Part shown: piece after piece, positions 44,518 through 53,770 of the stretch
Position numbering within the stretch: position 1 is the first letter of the stretch
Layout: every line of letters starts with the position of its first letter
DNA from: an uncultured Muribaculaceae bacterium
GTDB taxonomy: Bacteria; Bacteroidota; Bacteroidia; Bacteroidales; Muribaculaceae
NCBI GenBank assembly: GCA_910587425.1
Contig: CAJUKU010000004.1
Coordinates: 129,933 to 193,932 of the forward strand
Length of the DNA stretch: 64,000 nt
Direction: 5' to 3'
Translations under genes and position numbers: made by a program
The notes under the pieces: model-generated
Databases searched by the model: none
Told to the model about the DNA's origin: nothing
The model's input: only the letters and a program-made list of their open reading frames with translations

Positions 44518-46938
44518 ATGAGACTCGACGAGCTCCACACCGGACAGAAAGCTATCATAACCAAAATTCTCGGACATGGCGCTTTCCGCAAGCGCATGAT
44601 TGAAATGGGATTTGTGAAAGGACACGAAGTTGAAGTGCTTCTTCACGCTCCCCTGCGCGACCCCATAAAATACAGCATAATGGGTTACGAGATATCGCTG
44701 CGCGCATCAGAAGCACATCTCGTCGAGGTAACGCCACTCGAGGATAATGCAACCGATAATCCTGAATCCATACAGGAATCAACCGGTACCGGAGTCAAGA
44801 ACGGAAATCACAGGCATCCCGACCCTCAGCACATAATAAACGTTGCGCTTGTAGGAAATCCTAATTGTGGCAAGACATCGCTGTTCAATATCGCTTCAGG
44901 AGCAAAAGAACATGTAGGTAACTACAGCGGTGTTACGGTAGATGCTAAAGCAGGACATTTCGATTATAAGGGATACCGGTTCAACATCGTTGACCTCCCG
45001 GGCACGTATTCCCTGGCGGCTTACTCGCCTGAAGAACTTTACGTAAGAAAATATCTGCGTGAGGAATTGCCTGATGTCATAATCAATGTAGTGGTTGCTT
45101 CGAATCTTGAGCGCAATCTGTATCTGACGACCGAGCTAATCGATATGGACCGCAGCATGGTTATCGCGCTCAACATGTATGATGAACTGAAGCGCCGCGG
45201 CGACACTCTCGACTATACGCTGCTTGGCGAGATGATCGGTGTACCGATTGTTCCTACGGTGTCGCGCAACGGTGAGGGTATAAACCGTCTGTTTGATACT
45301 GTCATCGAAGTATATGAGGGTCGCGACAAAGCGGTGCGCCACATTCACGTTAATCTCGGCGAGGACATCGAGCAGGGAGTTAATGCAATCAAGGATCGGG
45401 TAAAGGCAGAAGGAAATCTCGGTCATCTGTTCTCTCCACGATATATAGCGATAAAACTTCTGGAGAATGATCCGGAGGCTGACCGTGCGGTATCGGCACT
45501 CCCCTCCGGTGACGAGATACTGTCGCTGCGCGATCACGAAGTGCAGCGTATAGAAGCACTTCGCAAGGAGGACATAACGGCATCGATAGCTGATGAAAAA
45601 TACGGGTTCATAGCCGGTGCGCTTGCCGAGACACTTGTCAAAGGGAACCGTGATACTGACAACACCACCCACGTGATAGATGCGTTTGTCACCAATAAAC
45701 TTTTCGGCTTCCCGATATTCCTGCTGATAATGTTCGCTATCTTCTGGGCTACGTTTGAGATCGGTTCATACCCTATGGAATGGATCGAGGCACTTGTGGG
45801 CTGGATTGCAGGAGTGGTACAGGATGTTATGCCGGATGGTCCGCTGAAGGATCTTATAGCCGACGGCATAATAGGTGGTGTCGGCGGTGTGATTGTATTC
45901 CTACCGAATATCCTGATTCTGTACTTCTGCATATCCTTCATGGAGGATTCAGGATATATGGCGCGTGCGGCATTCATAATGGATAAACTCATGCACCGCA
46001 TCGGTCTCCATGGCAAATCATTCATTCCGTTGATCATGGGATTCGGTTGCACTGTTCCGGCTATAATGTCGGCACGTGCGATAGAGAGCCGTTCGAGCCG
46101 TATCATCACGGTGCTTATAAATCCGTTCATGTCGTGCTCGGCACGCCTGCCGGTGTATGTACTTTTAGTGGGTACATTCTTCGAGCGCCATGCCGCGCTT
46201 GTATTCCTCGGGATATATCTGCTCGGTATCGTGGTCGCTATGCTGACAGCGCGTATGCTGCGTAAGTTCAAGTTCAAGGCTGACGTCACACCGTTTGTCA
46301 TGGAGCTGCCCCCCTACCGCATACCGACACTTAAAGCATCGCTGCGCCACATGTGGGCGAAGGGTGAGCAATATCTGCGCAAGATGGGTGGCGTGATACT
46401 CGTGGCGAGCATAATTGTTTGGGCGCTCAACTACTTCCCCCACCATGATGATAAGCAGGCGGACACTGCTATAGCTACATCTACGGCAACAACGATGACA
46501 GGTGCTGATGCCGACGCGGCTATAAATCCTGCCACAGACTCATATCTGGAGATCGCGGGTAAATTCGTTAATCCTGTGATGGAACCGCTCGGTTTCCATT
46601 GGCGTGCATCAGTAGCCGCTCTTGCCGGACTGCCGGCAAAAGAAATCGTTGTATCTACATTAGGAGTGCTCTATACAGGCGATGAGGAAGCAGACGATGC
46701 ATCGCTTTCGGCACGCCTCACATCAGTGAATCCGGCAACGGGTGCACCTGATTTCACTGCAGCGGCAGCTTTGAGTTTCATGATATTCATACTGCTCTAC
46801 TGCCCGTGCATAGCTACTGTGACCGCCATAGTCAAAGAGACCGGACGCTGGCAGTATGGAGCTTTCTCGGTAGTGTATAATACGATTATCGCCTGGATTG
46901 TCGCTCTAATAGCCTATCAGATCGCGTCAATGTTCTGA
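44518..46938 (+). CDS. feoB: Fused FeoA-FeoB ferrous iron transporter
   Basis: 806 residues. Residues 1-73 are a FeoA SH3-like domain (LDELHTGQKAIITKILGHGAFRKRMIEMGFVKGHEVEV). After a linker comes the FeoB GTPase with G1 GNPNCGKTS (113-121), G3 DLPG and G4-like NMYD, then the eight-to-ten-helix permease with the two Gate motifs (SGYMARAAFIMDKLMHRIGLHGKSFIPLIMGFGC and the second half around LAGLPAKEIVVSTLG). It imports Fe2+ across the inner membrane. FeoA and FeoB are separate in many bacteria; the fusion is common in Bacteroidales. I start at 44518, where FeoA begins; a GAATTTTG -7-like box lies 25 nt upstream. Confidence 0.95.
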   Translation: MRLDELHTGQKAIITKILGHGAFRKRMIEMGFVKGHEVEVLLHAPLRDPIKYSIMGYEISLRASEAHLVEVTPLEDNATDNPESIQESTGTGVKNGNHRHPDPQHIINVALVGNPNCGKTSLFNIASGAKEHVGNYSGVTVDAKAGHFDYKGYRFNIVDLPGTYSLAAYSPEELYVRKYLREELPDVIINVVVASNLERNLYLTTELIDMDRSMVIALNMYDELKRRGDTLDYTLLGEMIGVPIVPTVSRNGEGINRLFDTVIEVYEGRDKAVRHIHVNLGEDIEQGVNAIKDRVKAEGNLGHLFSPRYIAIKLLENDPEADRAVSALPSGDEILSLRDHEVQRIEALRKEDITASIADEKYGFIAGALAETLVKGNRDTDNTTHVIDAFVTNKLFGFPIFLLIMFAIFWATFEIGSYPMEWIEALVGWIAGVVQDVMPDGPLKDLIADGIIGGVGGVIVFLPNILILYFCISFMEDSGYMARAAFIMDKLMHRIGLHGKSFIPLIMGFGCTVPAIMSARAIESRSSRIITVLINPFMSCSARLPVYVLLVGTFFERHAALVFLGIYLLGIVVAMLTARMLRKFKFKADVTPFVMELPPYRIPTLKASLRHMWAKGEQYLRKMGGVILVASIIVWALNYFPHHDDKQADTAIATSTATTMTGADADAAINPATDSYLEIAGKFVNPVMEPLGFHWRASVAALAGLPAKEIVVSTLGVLYTGDEEADDASLSARLTSVNPATGAPDFTAAAALSFMIFILLYCPCIATVTAIVKETGRWQYGAFSVVYNTIIAWIVALIAYQIASMF

Positions 46939-46948
46939 CATGAAGGTG

Positions 46949-49408
46949 TCAGGCGAGGTCGACGACGGTAATTCCCGCTCCTCCGAACTGCACATGCTCG
47001 TCGGCATAACTGCGCACTCCCGGCACGGTGTCGAGATATTGCCGTATTGCCTGCCGCAGCGCACCGGTTCCGGTGCCATGGAGAATCCTCACACGATCGG
47101 CTGAGAACTGCACCGCATCGTCGATGAAATAGGTTATAGCCTGCAGAGCCTCGTCGACGCGCATTCCGCGCACATCTATGTCACGGCTGAAATTCAGCTG
47201 ACGCTCGCGTAAAGAGTCAGATGTAGCACTGCTTACGAACGATGATGCACGCGCACCGCTCTTGACAGCAGCGTCGGTGACACGCAGACGGTCGATCTTC
47301 ACTGTAGTCTTGAGCATACCGAAAGCCACAGTAGCCTGATTGCCTGACACCTCAAGCACTTTACCGGGCGTTCCCTCGCCGTCGAGTTTCACGTTGCATC
47401 CCACAGTCACAGGCTGCTGCTTCGCTGCAGGGACCGGTGTGGTATCATGATCACGCTTCTTTTTGTTGCGTGGTGCCTTGCGAAGCTCCGGATGACGTTC
47501 AGAAGTGGTGTCGCGGTCAAGATGACGGCGCTTCTGTTCGAGCTCACGGCGTGCGGCAAGAGTGCGTTCGCGGTCAGCCTGGCTCTCGCGGATCTCGCGT
47601 ATGGCACGCTCGATCTCGGCATTTGATCCGTCGATAATACGGCGAGCCTCATCGCGCGCCTCAGCGATAATCTCGCGCCGCTTCTCCCGCAACTGCTCGG
47701 CATCAGCCTCATAGCGACCGAGAAGTTCCTCAAGTTTCTTCTCTTTCTGACGTATGGCGGTGCGCTTATTGTCCCAGTACTTACGGTCGCGTGCGATGTC
47801 GAGAAGATATTTGTCGAGATTCACGTAATCACTGCCGACTATGCTCTCCGCCTCGGCAATAATGTTTTCCGGAAGTCCGGTCTTTCTTGCTATCTCGACT
47901 GCAAACGAGCTGCCGGGGTTTCCGATAGAGAGTTTGAAAAGAGGCTGCATCAGATGACGGTCGTAAAGCATCGAACCGTTCACCAGTCCGTCGGTATCTT
48001 CCGCAAAATGCTTAAGGTTCTGGTAGTGGGTGGTTATGACACCCCACATTTTCATATCGTTGAACTGATGCAGTATCGCCTGTGCTATCGCTCCACCTAT
48101 CTGTGGCTCAGTACCACCTCCGAACTCATCTATGAGCACAAGTGATGTAGCCCTGCCCCGCTGCAGCATGAGCTTCATGTTGCGCAGATGTGAGCTGTAT
48201 GTACTTAGATCATCCTCAATCGACTGATCATCGCCTATATCGATGAATATGTCGTTGAATATTCCGAGGTGCGAGTTCTCATAAAGCGGCGGGAGCAGAC
48301 CGCACTGAGCCATGTATTGTATAACCCCGACGGTCTTAAGGCATACTGACTTACCTCCGGCATTAGGTCCGGAAATGACAAGAATACGGTTGTGTGAGTC
48401 GAGTTGGATATCAAGCGGGACTATCTCACGTCCCTGACGGCGCAACGAAAGCAGCAATCCCGGATGACAAGCATGATACCATTCAAGTTCGGTAGTCTTG
48501 GAGAGATGAGGGAGCATACCTCCGGTCTCTATGGCATAGCGCGCTTTGGCTCGTATGAAATCCAACTCCCCTATCACTCCTGCCGAGAGAGTCATGTCGT
48601 TGGCGTTGGGGCGCAGAGCATCGGCGACGAGAGTGAGTATGCGTGCTATCTCACGCCGTTCGTCCATCTCAAGCTCGCGAATGCGGTTGTTTATCTCCAC
48701 AACCTCCGCAGGCTCCACAAATATTGTCTTGCCGGAGGCGCTCTCGTCGTGTACGATGCCGGAAATACGGCGTTTGTGCATCGGAGCCACTGGAATCACC
48801 AGACGTCCGTCGCGCATGGCGGGAGCAGCGTCGGACTCCAGCACCCCCTCAGCCACGGCACGTGCCATGATCCTGCGCAGCGCCGCATTAGCCGATCCTG
48901 CCATAGAGCGGAGCTGACCGCGGATAGCGGCAAGCTCCGGGGAAGCGTTGTCGAGCACATTGGCGTATCTGTCGACTACACGGTCGATCTCGCGCATAGC
49001 CTGCGGGAACACAAGGATTCGCCGCGCCACACTGTCAAGGCGAGGATATGGTGATTCACCCTCCTCATTACGCCTTTTGGCGAAGAAAGCGTCGGTATCA
49101 GCCATAACGCCGAGAGCACGACGGAGGGATACGAGTTCGGGAGCAGAGACAAATGTTCCCGGCACACGCAGATGTGCCGCAACCGTCTCAACATCAGTCA
49201 TACCGTCGATAGGGAGTGCCTCCTCCGACTGTAGCAACCGAACCATTTCCCAAGCTGATTCGAGGCGTGAAGCCACAGTTGCAAAATCATTGGCGAACGC
49301 CATATCAGCGCAGTGCGACCTGCCTTCTTCCGAACCACATAACGCAGTAACGCTCTCACGGACGGTGTCGAATCCTATCTTATGCTCAAATGAGTCAGGG
49401 TAAATCAT
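46949..49408 (-). CDS. mutS2: MutS2 family DNA structure-specific ATPase/endonuclease
   Basis: 819 residues. It lacks the MutS mismatch-reading N-terminal domains and begins with the core/clamp helices. Walker A is SGPNAGGKSVCLKT, Walker B LVLIDEFGGGTEP, with DLSTYSSHLRNM as the signature helix. A coiled-coil stalk follows, and the C-terminal 75 residues are a Smr nuclease domain (DIDVRGMRVDEALQAITYFIDDAVQFSADRVRILHGTGTGALR). MutS2 acts in recombination control or ribosome rescue depending on species. It converges with feoB across only 10 nt and has a perfect promoter of its own. Confidence 0.95.
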   Translation of the reverse strand: MIYPDSFEHKIGFDTVRESVTALCGSEEGRSHCADMAFANDFATVASRLESAWEMVRLLQSEEALPIDGMTDVETVAAHLRVPGTFVSAPELVSLRRALGVMADTDAFFAKRRNEEGESPYPRLDSVARRILVFPQAMREIDRVVDRYANVLDNASPELAAIRGQLRSMAGSANAALRRIMARAVAEGVLESDAAPAMRDGRLVIPVAPMHKRRISGIVHDESASGKTIFVEPAEVVEINNRIRELEMDERREIARILTLVADALRPNANDMTLSAGVIGELDFIRAKARYAIETGGMLPHLSKTTELEWYHACHPGLLLSLRRQGREIVPLDIQLDSHNRILVISGPNAGGKSVCLKTVGVIQYMAQCGLLPPLYENSHLGIFNDIFIDIGDDQSIEDDLSTYSSHLRNMKLMLQRGRATSLVLIDEFGGGTEPQIGGAIAQAILHQFNDMKMWGVITTHYQNLKHFAEDTDGLVNGSMLYDRHLMQPLFKLSIGNPGSSFAVEIARKTGLPENIIAEAESIVGSDYVNLDKYLLDIARDRKYWDNKRTAIRQKEKKLEELLGRYEADAEQLREKRREIIAEARDEARRIIDGSNAEIERAIREIRESQADRERTLAARRELEQKRRHLDRDTTSERHPELRKAPRNKKKRDHDTTPVPAAKQQPVTVGCNVKLDGEGTPGKVLEVSGNQATVAFGMLKTTVKIDRLRVTDAAVKSGARASSFVSSATSDSLRERQLNFSRDIDVRGMRVDEALQAITYFIDDAVQFSADRVRILHGTGTGALRQAIRQYLDTVPGVRSYADEHVQFGGAGITVVDLA

Positions 49409-49429
49409 GCAGAACTTTGATATTATCTA

Positions 49430-49460
49430 CAAAGTTACTACACGTCAGTGAAACGGCAAA
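49430..49460 (-). promoter_or_regulatory. Consensus promoter of mutS2
   Basis: On the minus strand TTTG (49457-49460), 19 nt, TAACTTTG (49430-49437). The expected start near 49424 leaves only about 16 nt before the ATG at 49408. Confidence 0.85.
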
Positions 49461-49472
49461 ATCAACATGATT

Positions 49473-49510
49473 GTGTGTCATAACGGCTCATCAGGTCCGC
49501 TATGACACAC
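49473..49510 (-). terminator. Stem-loop after the PiT gene
   Basis: GTGTGTCATA-a-CGG (49473-49486) pairs with CCG-c-TATGACACAC (49497-49510), 13 pairs and one mismatch. It lies 22 nt after the PiT stop and just upstream of the mutS2 promoter. A T-run is weak. Confidence 0.6.
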
Positions 49511-49531
49511 CGCCGTCATCAAGAAGCGGAA

Positions 49532-51805
49532 TTACCGCGCCTGTTTACGTGTGTGGCTGCTGAAATTGGTGTCGAGCAGCTTCGCATAAGCGCGGAGATA
49601 CTTGCGCATCGCCGATACCATTTCCTGAGTCTCCTGAAGCATATTGAGGTAAACGTAAACCACGGTCATCGAAGCCTGATCACCTCCATGCAACTGCTCG
49701 AACAGACGGTGGTAGGTCTCGGACAGAGTGTCTTTCAGCACATCGCAATTGCGGCGGATCATCGGCACAGCCTCTGTAGCCGCCGTATCCATCATATCGA
49801 AGACATCGAGGAATAGCGCATCGACCTTGCCACAGATCCCTTCAAGCTCAGCCACGTAGGGTTTAGGCAACGGCCGGAAATTGTTGTCGACATGCTCGCG
49901 GCACATCTCATTCATGCGCGTAAGGTTGTAGAGTATGCTCATGCAGCAGGTGTTGCTGAGATGGAACCAGGTGTTTTTCTCGAATGCCGTCTCCTGCGCT
50001 ACGCGTCGCAGACAGAGCGTCTCCTTACGGCGATTGCTCTTAAGCAGGTTCTTACGATGATCGAGTGCCGACTCTATCTTGCCGAGCTGGCGCGGATTGT
50101 CATTGACAAACGAGCCGGCTATAAGGAGGTATTTCTCATGAGCGAAACGGAGGAACTGCAGCTGATTTGCCGTTATGTAATTCATGAGGAGCTCCCAAGT
50201 CTGCGTCTTATCCTCTGTCGCGAGTATTGTGTGGAACAGCGTGTCGTCCTCTTCCTCAGCCTTGCGGCGACGGAAACGCCGGTTGCTGCGGATGATGAGC
50301 AATATTGTCACAAGACCGAGCGCGATCATGACCCAATGCCCGCCAAGGTGCATGAGCAGAACAATCACTCCCGCGCCTATGAACGCTGCGCCGGCGGTTA
50401 TAAACCATCCTCCGATGACCGATATCACACCCGTGATACGGAAGACGGCACTCTCACGCCCCCAGGCACGGTCGGCAAGCGATGTACCCATAGCAACCAT
50501 GAATGTGACAAAGGTTGTGGACAGCGGCAGTTTCAGTGATGTGCCGACAGCAATAAGCGCACCTGCAAGTACAAGATTGACGGATCCGCGCACGAGATCG
50601 AATGCAGCGCCATGCTCCATAACCATAGTGGCTGTGTCGAACCGGCTTGCAAACCAACGGCGGACGCGTGCGGGGGTATGATTGTAGACTGAATAGTAAG
50701 CTGAAAGAGTCCACCTAACAAGCCGCCGTGCGATTCTCGATGATCCGAACATCTCCTCACCACCTTGCTGGCTACTCAATCCGACAGCGGTCTTCGAGAC
50801 ATTTCTCGCCTTGCCCGAAGTGGCGAGTGCGACAACCATTATGGCACCCGCGCCGATTAGGAAATAGACCGGAGTATCAGCAGGTCCGTTGAGTGACCCC
50901 ATGAGGAAACCAGCAGGATCGCCGGCACCGTTAGCCATATAATCCTGATAAGACGCGAGTCCGCTGAGTGGCACTCCGATGAAGTTGACAAGGTCGTTGC
51001 CGGCAAAAGCCATGGCAAGCGCAAACGTTCCGAGCAAAACCACAACCTTGAGTACATTTACCTTCAACGCATGCAAAAGCTGCATGAGCAGTGTGAAGAA
51101 GATAAAGCAGACTCCGATAATCAACCATGTGTGTGACTTTATCCATATCTTCAACTCCGGTGTCATGAACACGAGATCTTTCGCCCCTTTGATCAGAAGA
51201 AAATAGATGATCGCCGTAGCGCAGATTCCTCCGAAAATACCGACCTTCCATTTCAGACGGCTACGGTAGTTGAACGAAAATATCATGCGCGACAAGAACT
51301 GCACTACAGTGCCGAACACGAATGCTATCACAACTGAGAGGAAAATACCGAGTATAACAGAGAGAGCCTTCTCTGTATTGAGCAACTCATTCAACCCCAT
51401 GTCAATCCCGCCTGACATCTTTATCAAGGCAACGACGAAAGTAGCCCCAAGAAGCTCAAATACCATCGAAACGGTAGTGGATGTTGGCATTCCGAGCGTA
51501 TTGAACACATCAAGAAGAATGATATCCGTGACCATTACAGCCATGAAGATGCATATAAGGTCGTAGAACGCGAAATGCTCCGGACGGAAGATACCGTGGC
51601 GGGCAATATCCATCATTCCGTTGCTCATAGCCGCGCCTATGAACACTCCTATGGCGGCAACTATAAGTATACGCTTGAACGGCGCCGCCTTGGAACCTAT
51701 GGCGGAAGTGAGAAAATTCACCGCATCGTTGCTAACTCCAACCACCAGGTCGAAAACAGCGAGCATGAACAGAAAGATGACTATACAGAGAAACAGTATA
51801 TCCAT
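49532..51805 (-). CDS. PiT-family inorganic phosphate transporter with PhoU-like tail
   Basis: 757 residues. The transporter part (1-520) has about 10-12 helices and the twin PiT signatures: near the N-terminus GVSNDAVNFLTSAIGSKAA, and a second in GNDLVNFIGVPLSG; LPLSTTFVTFMVAMGTSLADRAWG is a conserved second-half motif. Residues about 540-757 form a helical PhoU-like domain, an arrangement common in Bacteroidales PiT proteins. It should couple phosphate uptake to H+ or Na+. I start at ATG 51805; the ORF extends 8 codons upstream but this start gives the first helix directly. Confidence 0.92.
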   Translation of the reverse strand: MDILFLCIVIFLFMLAVFDLVVGVSNDAVNFLTSAIGSKAAPFKRILIVAAIGVFIGAAMSNGMMDIARHGIFRPEHFAFYDLICIFMAVMVTDIILLDVFNTLGMPTSTTVSMVFELLGATFVVALIKMSGGIDMGLNELLNTEKALSVILGIFLSVVIAFVFGTVVQFLSRMIFSFNYRSRLKWKVGIFGGICATAIIYFLLIKGAKDLVFMTPELKIWIKSHTWLIIGVCFIFFTLLMQLLHALKVNVLKVVVLLGTFALAMAFAGNDLVNFIGVPLSGLASYQDYMANGAGDPAGFLMGSLNGPADTPVYFLIGAGAIMVVALATSGKARNVSKTAVGLSSQQGGEEMFGSSRIARRLVRWTLSAYYSVYNHTPARVRRWFASRFDTATMVMEHGAAFDLVRGSVNLVLAGALIAVGTSLKLPLSTTFVTFMVAMGTSLADRAWGRESAVFRITGVISVIGGWFITAGAAFIGAGVIVLLMHLGGHWVMIALGLVTILLIIRSNRRFRRRKAEEEDDTLFHTILATEDKTQTWELLMNYITANQLQFLRFAHEKYLLIAGSFVNDNPRQLGKIESALDHRKNLLKSNRRKETLCLRRVAQETAFEKNTWFHLSNTCCMSILYNLTRMNEMCREHVDNNFRPLPKPYVAELEGICGKVDALFLDVFDMMDTAATEAVPMIRRNCDVLKDTLSETYHRLFEQLHGGDQASMTVVYVYLNMLQETQEMVSAMRKYLRAYAKLLDTNFSSHTRKQAR

Positions 51806-51880
51806 ATATTTGCAGTTAAATAATATCAACTGCTATTTTAACGATGTTGCCCCTTTCAAGGTTTTGGAGTTAGATTAAAA

Positions 51881-52816
51881 TTATGGTTTTTCGGACCCCC
51901 TAAGAAGTAAATAATAATTCAATAATGGTGAAGGGCGTGCGCGCGGCGCAGGGAGCAGCCTCGCGCCGTAACCAACTGCCGGAGGTTCAACAGATGCCGT
52001 TTCAGGATATCTACTGAAACAGATAATTTGTTTTTGAGATGGAAATGTGATTGTAATATATTTCTTTGCCATCGGCGCGCAAGTGCTTCGTAGCTTACAG
52101 GCTAATGTATCGGCGACTTTGGTCTTAGCCGCAATTATGGAGTCGCGCCAGGGGTTGCAGCCGAGTCGGAATGACTTGATGCGGTTGCGGCGCATCAGGT
52201 ATGCGGGAAGGGGCTGCACGGCGAGGGCGAGGTAGCGCGTGGAGGCGTCGGAGGCGGTGTCGAAGAAGCGGAGCGAGAACTGGGTGGACCACCGGCGGAC
52301 GTTGCCGTGGATGATGACGATGGAGCGATGGTTGCAGCACTGCGTCACCGCCGGGATCTGCAGGAACTGGTGGACGGTGCGGTGAGGACGGTAATAGAAA
52401 GCCTCGTCGGAGAGGTCGGGCAGCGGGGTGCGGTCGGCATCGACCACGAGGAGGTGGCTGAAGTTGGTGCCGCGCCAGTTGGTAACCGCGCGAAGCGATC
52501 CGTGGTAGCAAGTGCGGGAGAAGCCAGTGAGTCGTCCGGCGGCGGTTGCGGATCGTGCGATGACGAGAGCCGGAGGCTGTGGCGTGCGGCGTGTGATGTG
52601 CTGGATCCACCGGAGGTAATCGGCGAGGAGGCGAGGAATGTCGTCGGCTGGGGTGGAGCCGTCGTCGTGGATGTAGAGGCGTGGTTCCTCGCCGGGGGTG
52701 CGGCGCAGCATCTCGAGGGTGGCGATGATGCGCCGCTGCCGCTGGTTGAGCGGGCGTTGCAGCCACCTCTGGAAGGCGGGGTGGCGGGTTTCGGGCGGGG
52801 TGCCGTAGAGGAACAT
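51881..52816 (-). CDS. Unrecognised protein at the edge of repeat island 2
   Basis: 311 residues from ATG 52816, rich in Arg, Pro and Ala, no signal peptide or membrane helix. The ORF extends to 53119, but that part runs through a palindromic unit and is not coding. A -7 box TACCTTTG ends four bases before the ATG, so the start is well placed and the mRNA may be leaderless. I do not recognise the family. A YLRWI helix, an ALVIARSATAAGRL stretch and an SHLLVVDADRTP strand have the spacing of a P-loop ATPase, as in phage terminases, but the P-loop position (DDGSTPADD) lacks the GK[ST] residues. It may be a decayed or diverged ATPase; this is speculative. No phage genes are nearby. Confidence 0.6.
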   Translation of the reverse strand: MFLYGTPPETRHPAFQRWLQRPLNQRQRRIIATLEMLRRTPGEEPRLYIHDDGSTPADDIPRLLADYLRWIQHITRRTPQPPALVIARSATAAGRLTGFSRTCYHGSLRAVTNWRGTNFSHLLVVDADRTPLPDLSDEAFYYRPHRTVHQFLQIPAVTQCCNHRSIVIIHGNVRRWSTQFSLRFFDTASDASTRYLALAVQPLPAYLMRRNRIKSFRLGCNPWRDSIIAAKTKVADTLACKLRSTCAPMAKKYITITFPSQKQIICFSRYPETASVEPPAVGYGARLLPAPRARPSPLLNYYLLLRGSEKP

Positions 52817-52820
52817 GACG

Positions 52821-52857
52821 CAAAGGTAAGGATGGATAGGGGCGGATGGTATGCGAA
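52821..52857 (-). promoter_or_regulatory. Promoter of the unrecognised gene, shares a box with module C
   Basis: On the minus strand TACCTTTG (52821-52828) ends four bases before the start codon. A GTTTCGCA box begins about 31 nt upstream of the TA, and exactly the same box at the same distance precedes TAACTTTG in both module C copies (2355-2362 and 53631-53638). Confidence 0.55.
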
Positions 52858-52941
52858 ACCGCCCAAAATGGTGGGATGGGAGGGTGGATAAGGCTAATAA
52901 TAAGGCGGATAGGGCTAATAGCTGAGGAGGGGAAGATGCTA

Positions 52942-52980
52942 CGGAGACAATTTTCAGCGTGAGCTGAAAATATTTCTCCG
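52942..52980 (-). repeat. Palindromic unit E5 (reverse)
   Basis: CGGAGACAATTTTCAGC pairs with GCTGAAAATATTTCTCCG with one changed pair, followed by CCTCGTACTCAG. A degenerate 9-bp tract (AAGGCGGATAGGGCTAAT) lies at about 52886-52925. It opens island 2. Confidence 0.7.
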
Positions 52981-53002
52981 CCTCGTACTCAGATAAAAAA
53001 CG

Positions 53003-53106
53003 CCACGCTACGATGACCGATCTATAGCGTGGCGGTTGCGGCGCTCCCGGCGCCCTCCATTGCTTCCTGCCGAGTAGACGAGGAGCAGCAAATGGGTTCG
53101 GACAAT
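53003..53106 (+). repeat. Repeat module B, copy 2
   Basis: The 104-nt counterpart of 1804-1907. Its inverted repeat CCACGCTA...TAGCGTGG is perfect here. The linker after it (53107-53354) keeps parts of the island 1 linker: hairpin CGTAC-AACAA-GTACG (53164-53178), AACCATTCTGAC, and a shared run of about 40 nt ending in GGGAAGCCTATCAA. A 9-bp tract (GGCAAATAAGGCGAATGGGGCG-like) follows at about 53290-53330. Confidence 0.7.
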
Positions 53107-53354
53107 GAGGGCGCGTCATAACGGCTCATCTGGGTTGTCGCTTTCGACACTCGGCATCGGTCACGTACAACAAGTACGCTCCCTCAGCCTCAGTCTCAGC
53201 TCCTACCATCTGAACCATTCTGACTACGCCCTCCCATGCGGATTGAATCAAACGAACTCTGACACAAATCCCTGCCATCCGGGAAGCCTATCAATGGATA
53301 AGGCAAATAAGGCGAATGGGGCGAATAACTGAGGGGGGGAAGGAGGGATTACAA

Positions 53355-53393
53355 CGGAGACAATTTTCAGCGGGGGCTGAAAATATGTCTCCG
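53355..53393 (-). repeat. Palindromic unit E6 (reverse)
   Basis: CGGAGACAATTTTCAGC pairs with GCTGAAAATATGTCTCCG around GGGG, followed by the full tail CCCCGTACTCAG. It holds the position of E3 in island 1. Confidence 0.75.
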
Positions 53394-53419
53394 CCCCGTA
53401 CTCAGAGAGGATGCCCTTG

Positions 53420-53715
53420 GTGGATGGTGTCCTGATCCGGCGCACACTCCTGTGCGCCGGCAGTCGATAAGTCAATGTTCTCCTTGGATTCGGCGGGACT
53501 CTTCCCTGCCTGAGACGCTGCGTGATTCCGCGGACGGGTTGTCAAGTTGTCGGGTGTTGGCGCCCCTTGTAATAATTGAGTCCGTCCTACCAATCCGCTT
53601 TTCCGCGATGCGCGGTGCGAATACCGGAAGCAAAGTTAAGGGTGTCTGGAGGGGAAATCTCTGCGAAACGCCCCATTTGAGGGAAATAAAGCAAATATTG
53701 CAAATGGGGCGGATA
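53420..53715 (-). repeat. Repeat module C, copy 2; candidate small transcribed element
   Basis: Counterpart of 2145-2420. The -7 box TAACTTTG lies at 53631-53638 on the minus strand. The 10-bp hairpin is at 53437-53460 (CCGGCGCACA, loop CTCC), with one base pair swapped relative to copy 1 so that pairing is kept. A short insertion with GCAAATATTGCAAAT lies upstream of the box. The minus-strand ORF seen in copy 1 is also open here (53402-53593) but diverges after the hairpin. Confidence 0.6.
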
Positions 53716-53731
53716 TAGGGTGAGTACGGGG

Positions 53732-53770
53732 CGGAGACATATTTCAGCCTGAAAGGTGAAATTGTCTCCG
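53732..53770 (+). repeat. Palindromic unit E7 (forward)
   Basis: CGGAGACATATTTCAGC pairs with TGAAATTGTCTCCG, with one bulged T, preceded by GAGTACGGGG. It holds the position of E4 in island 1. Confidence 0.75.

Noticed and set aside
52817..53119. N-terminal extension of the unrecognised gene up to 53119
   Set aside because: It runs through palindromic unit E5 and module B; a -7 box immediately before ATG 52816 places the start there.
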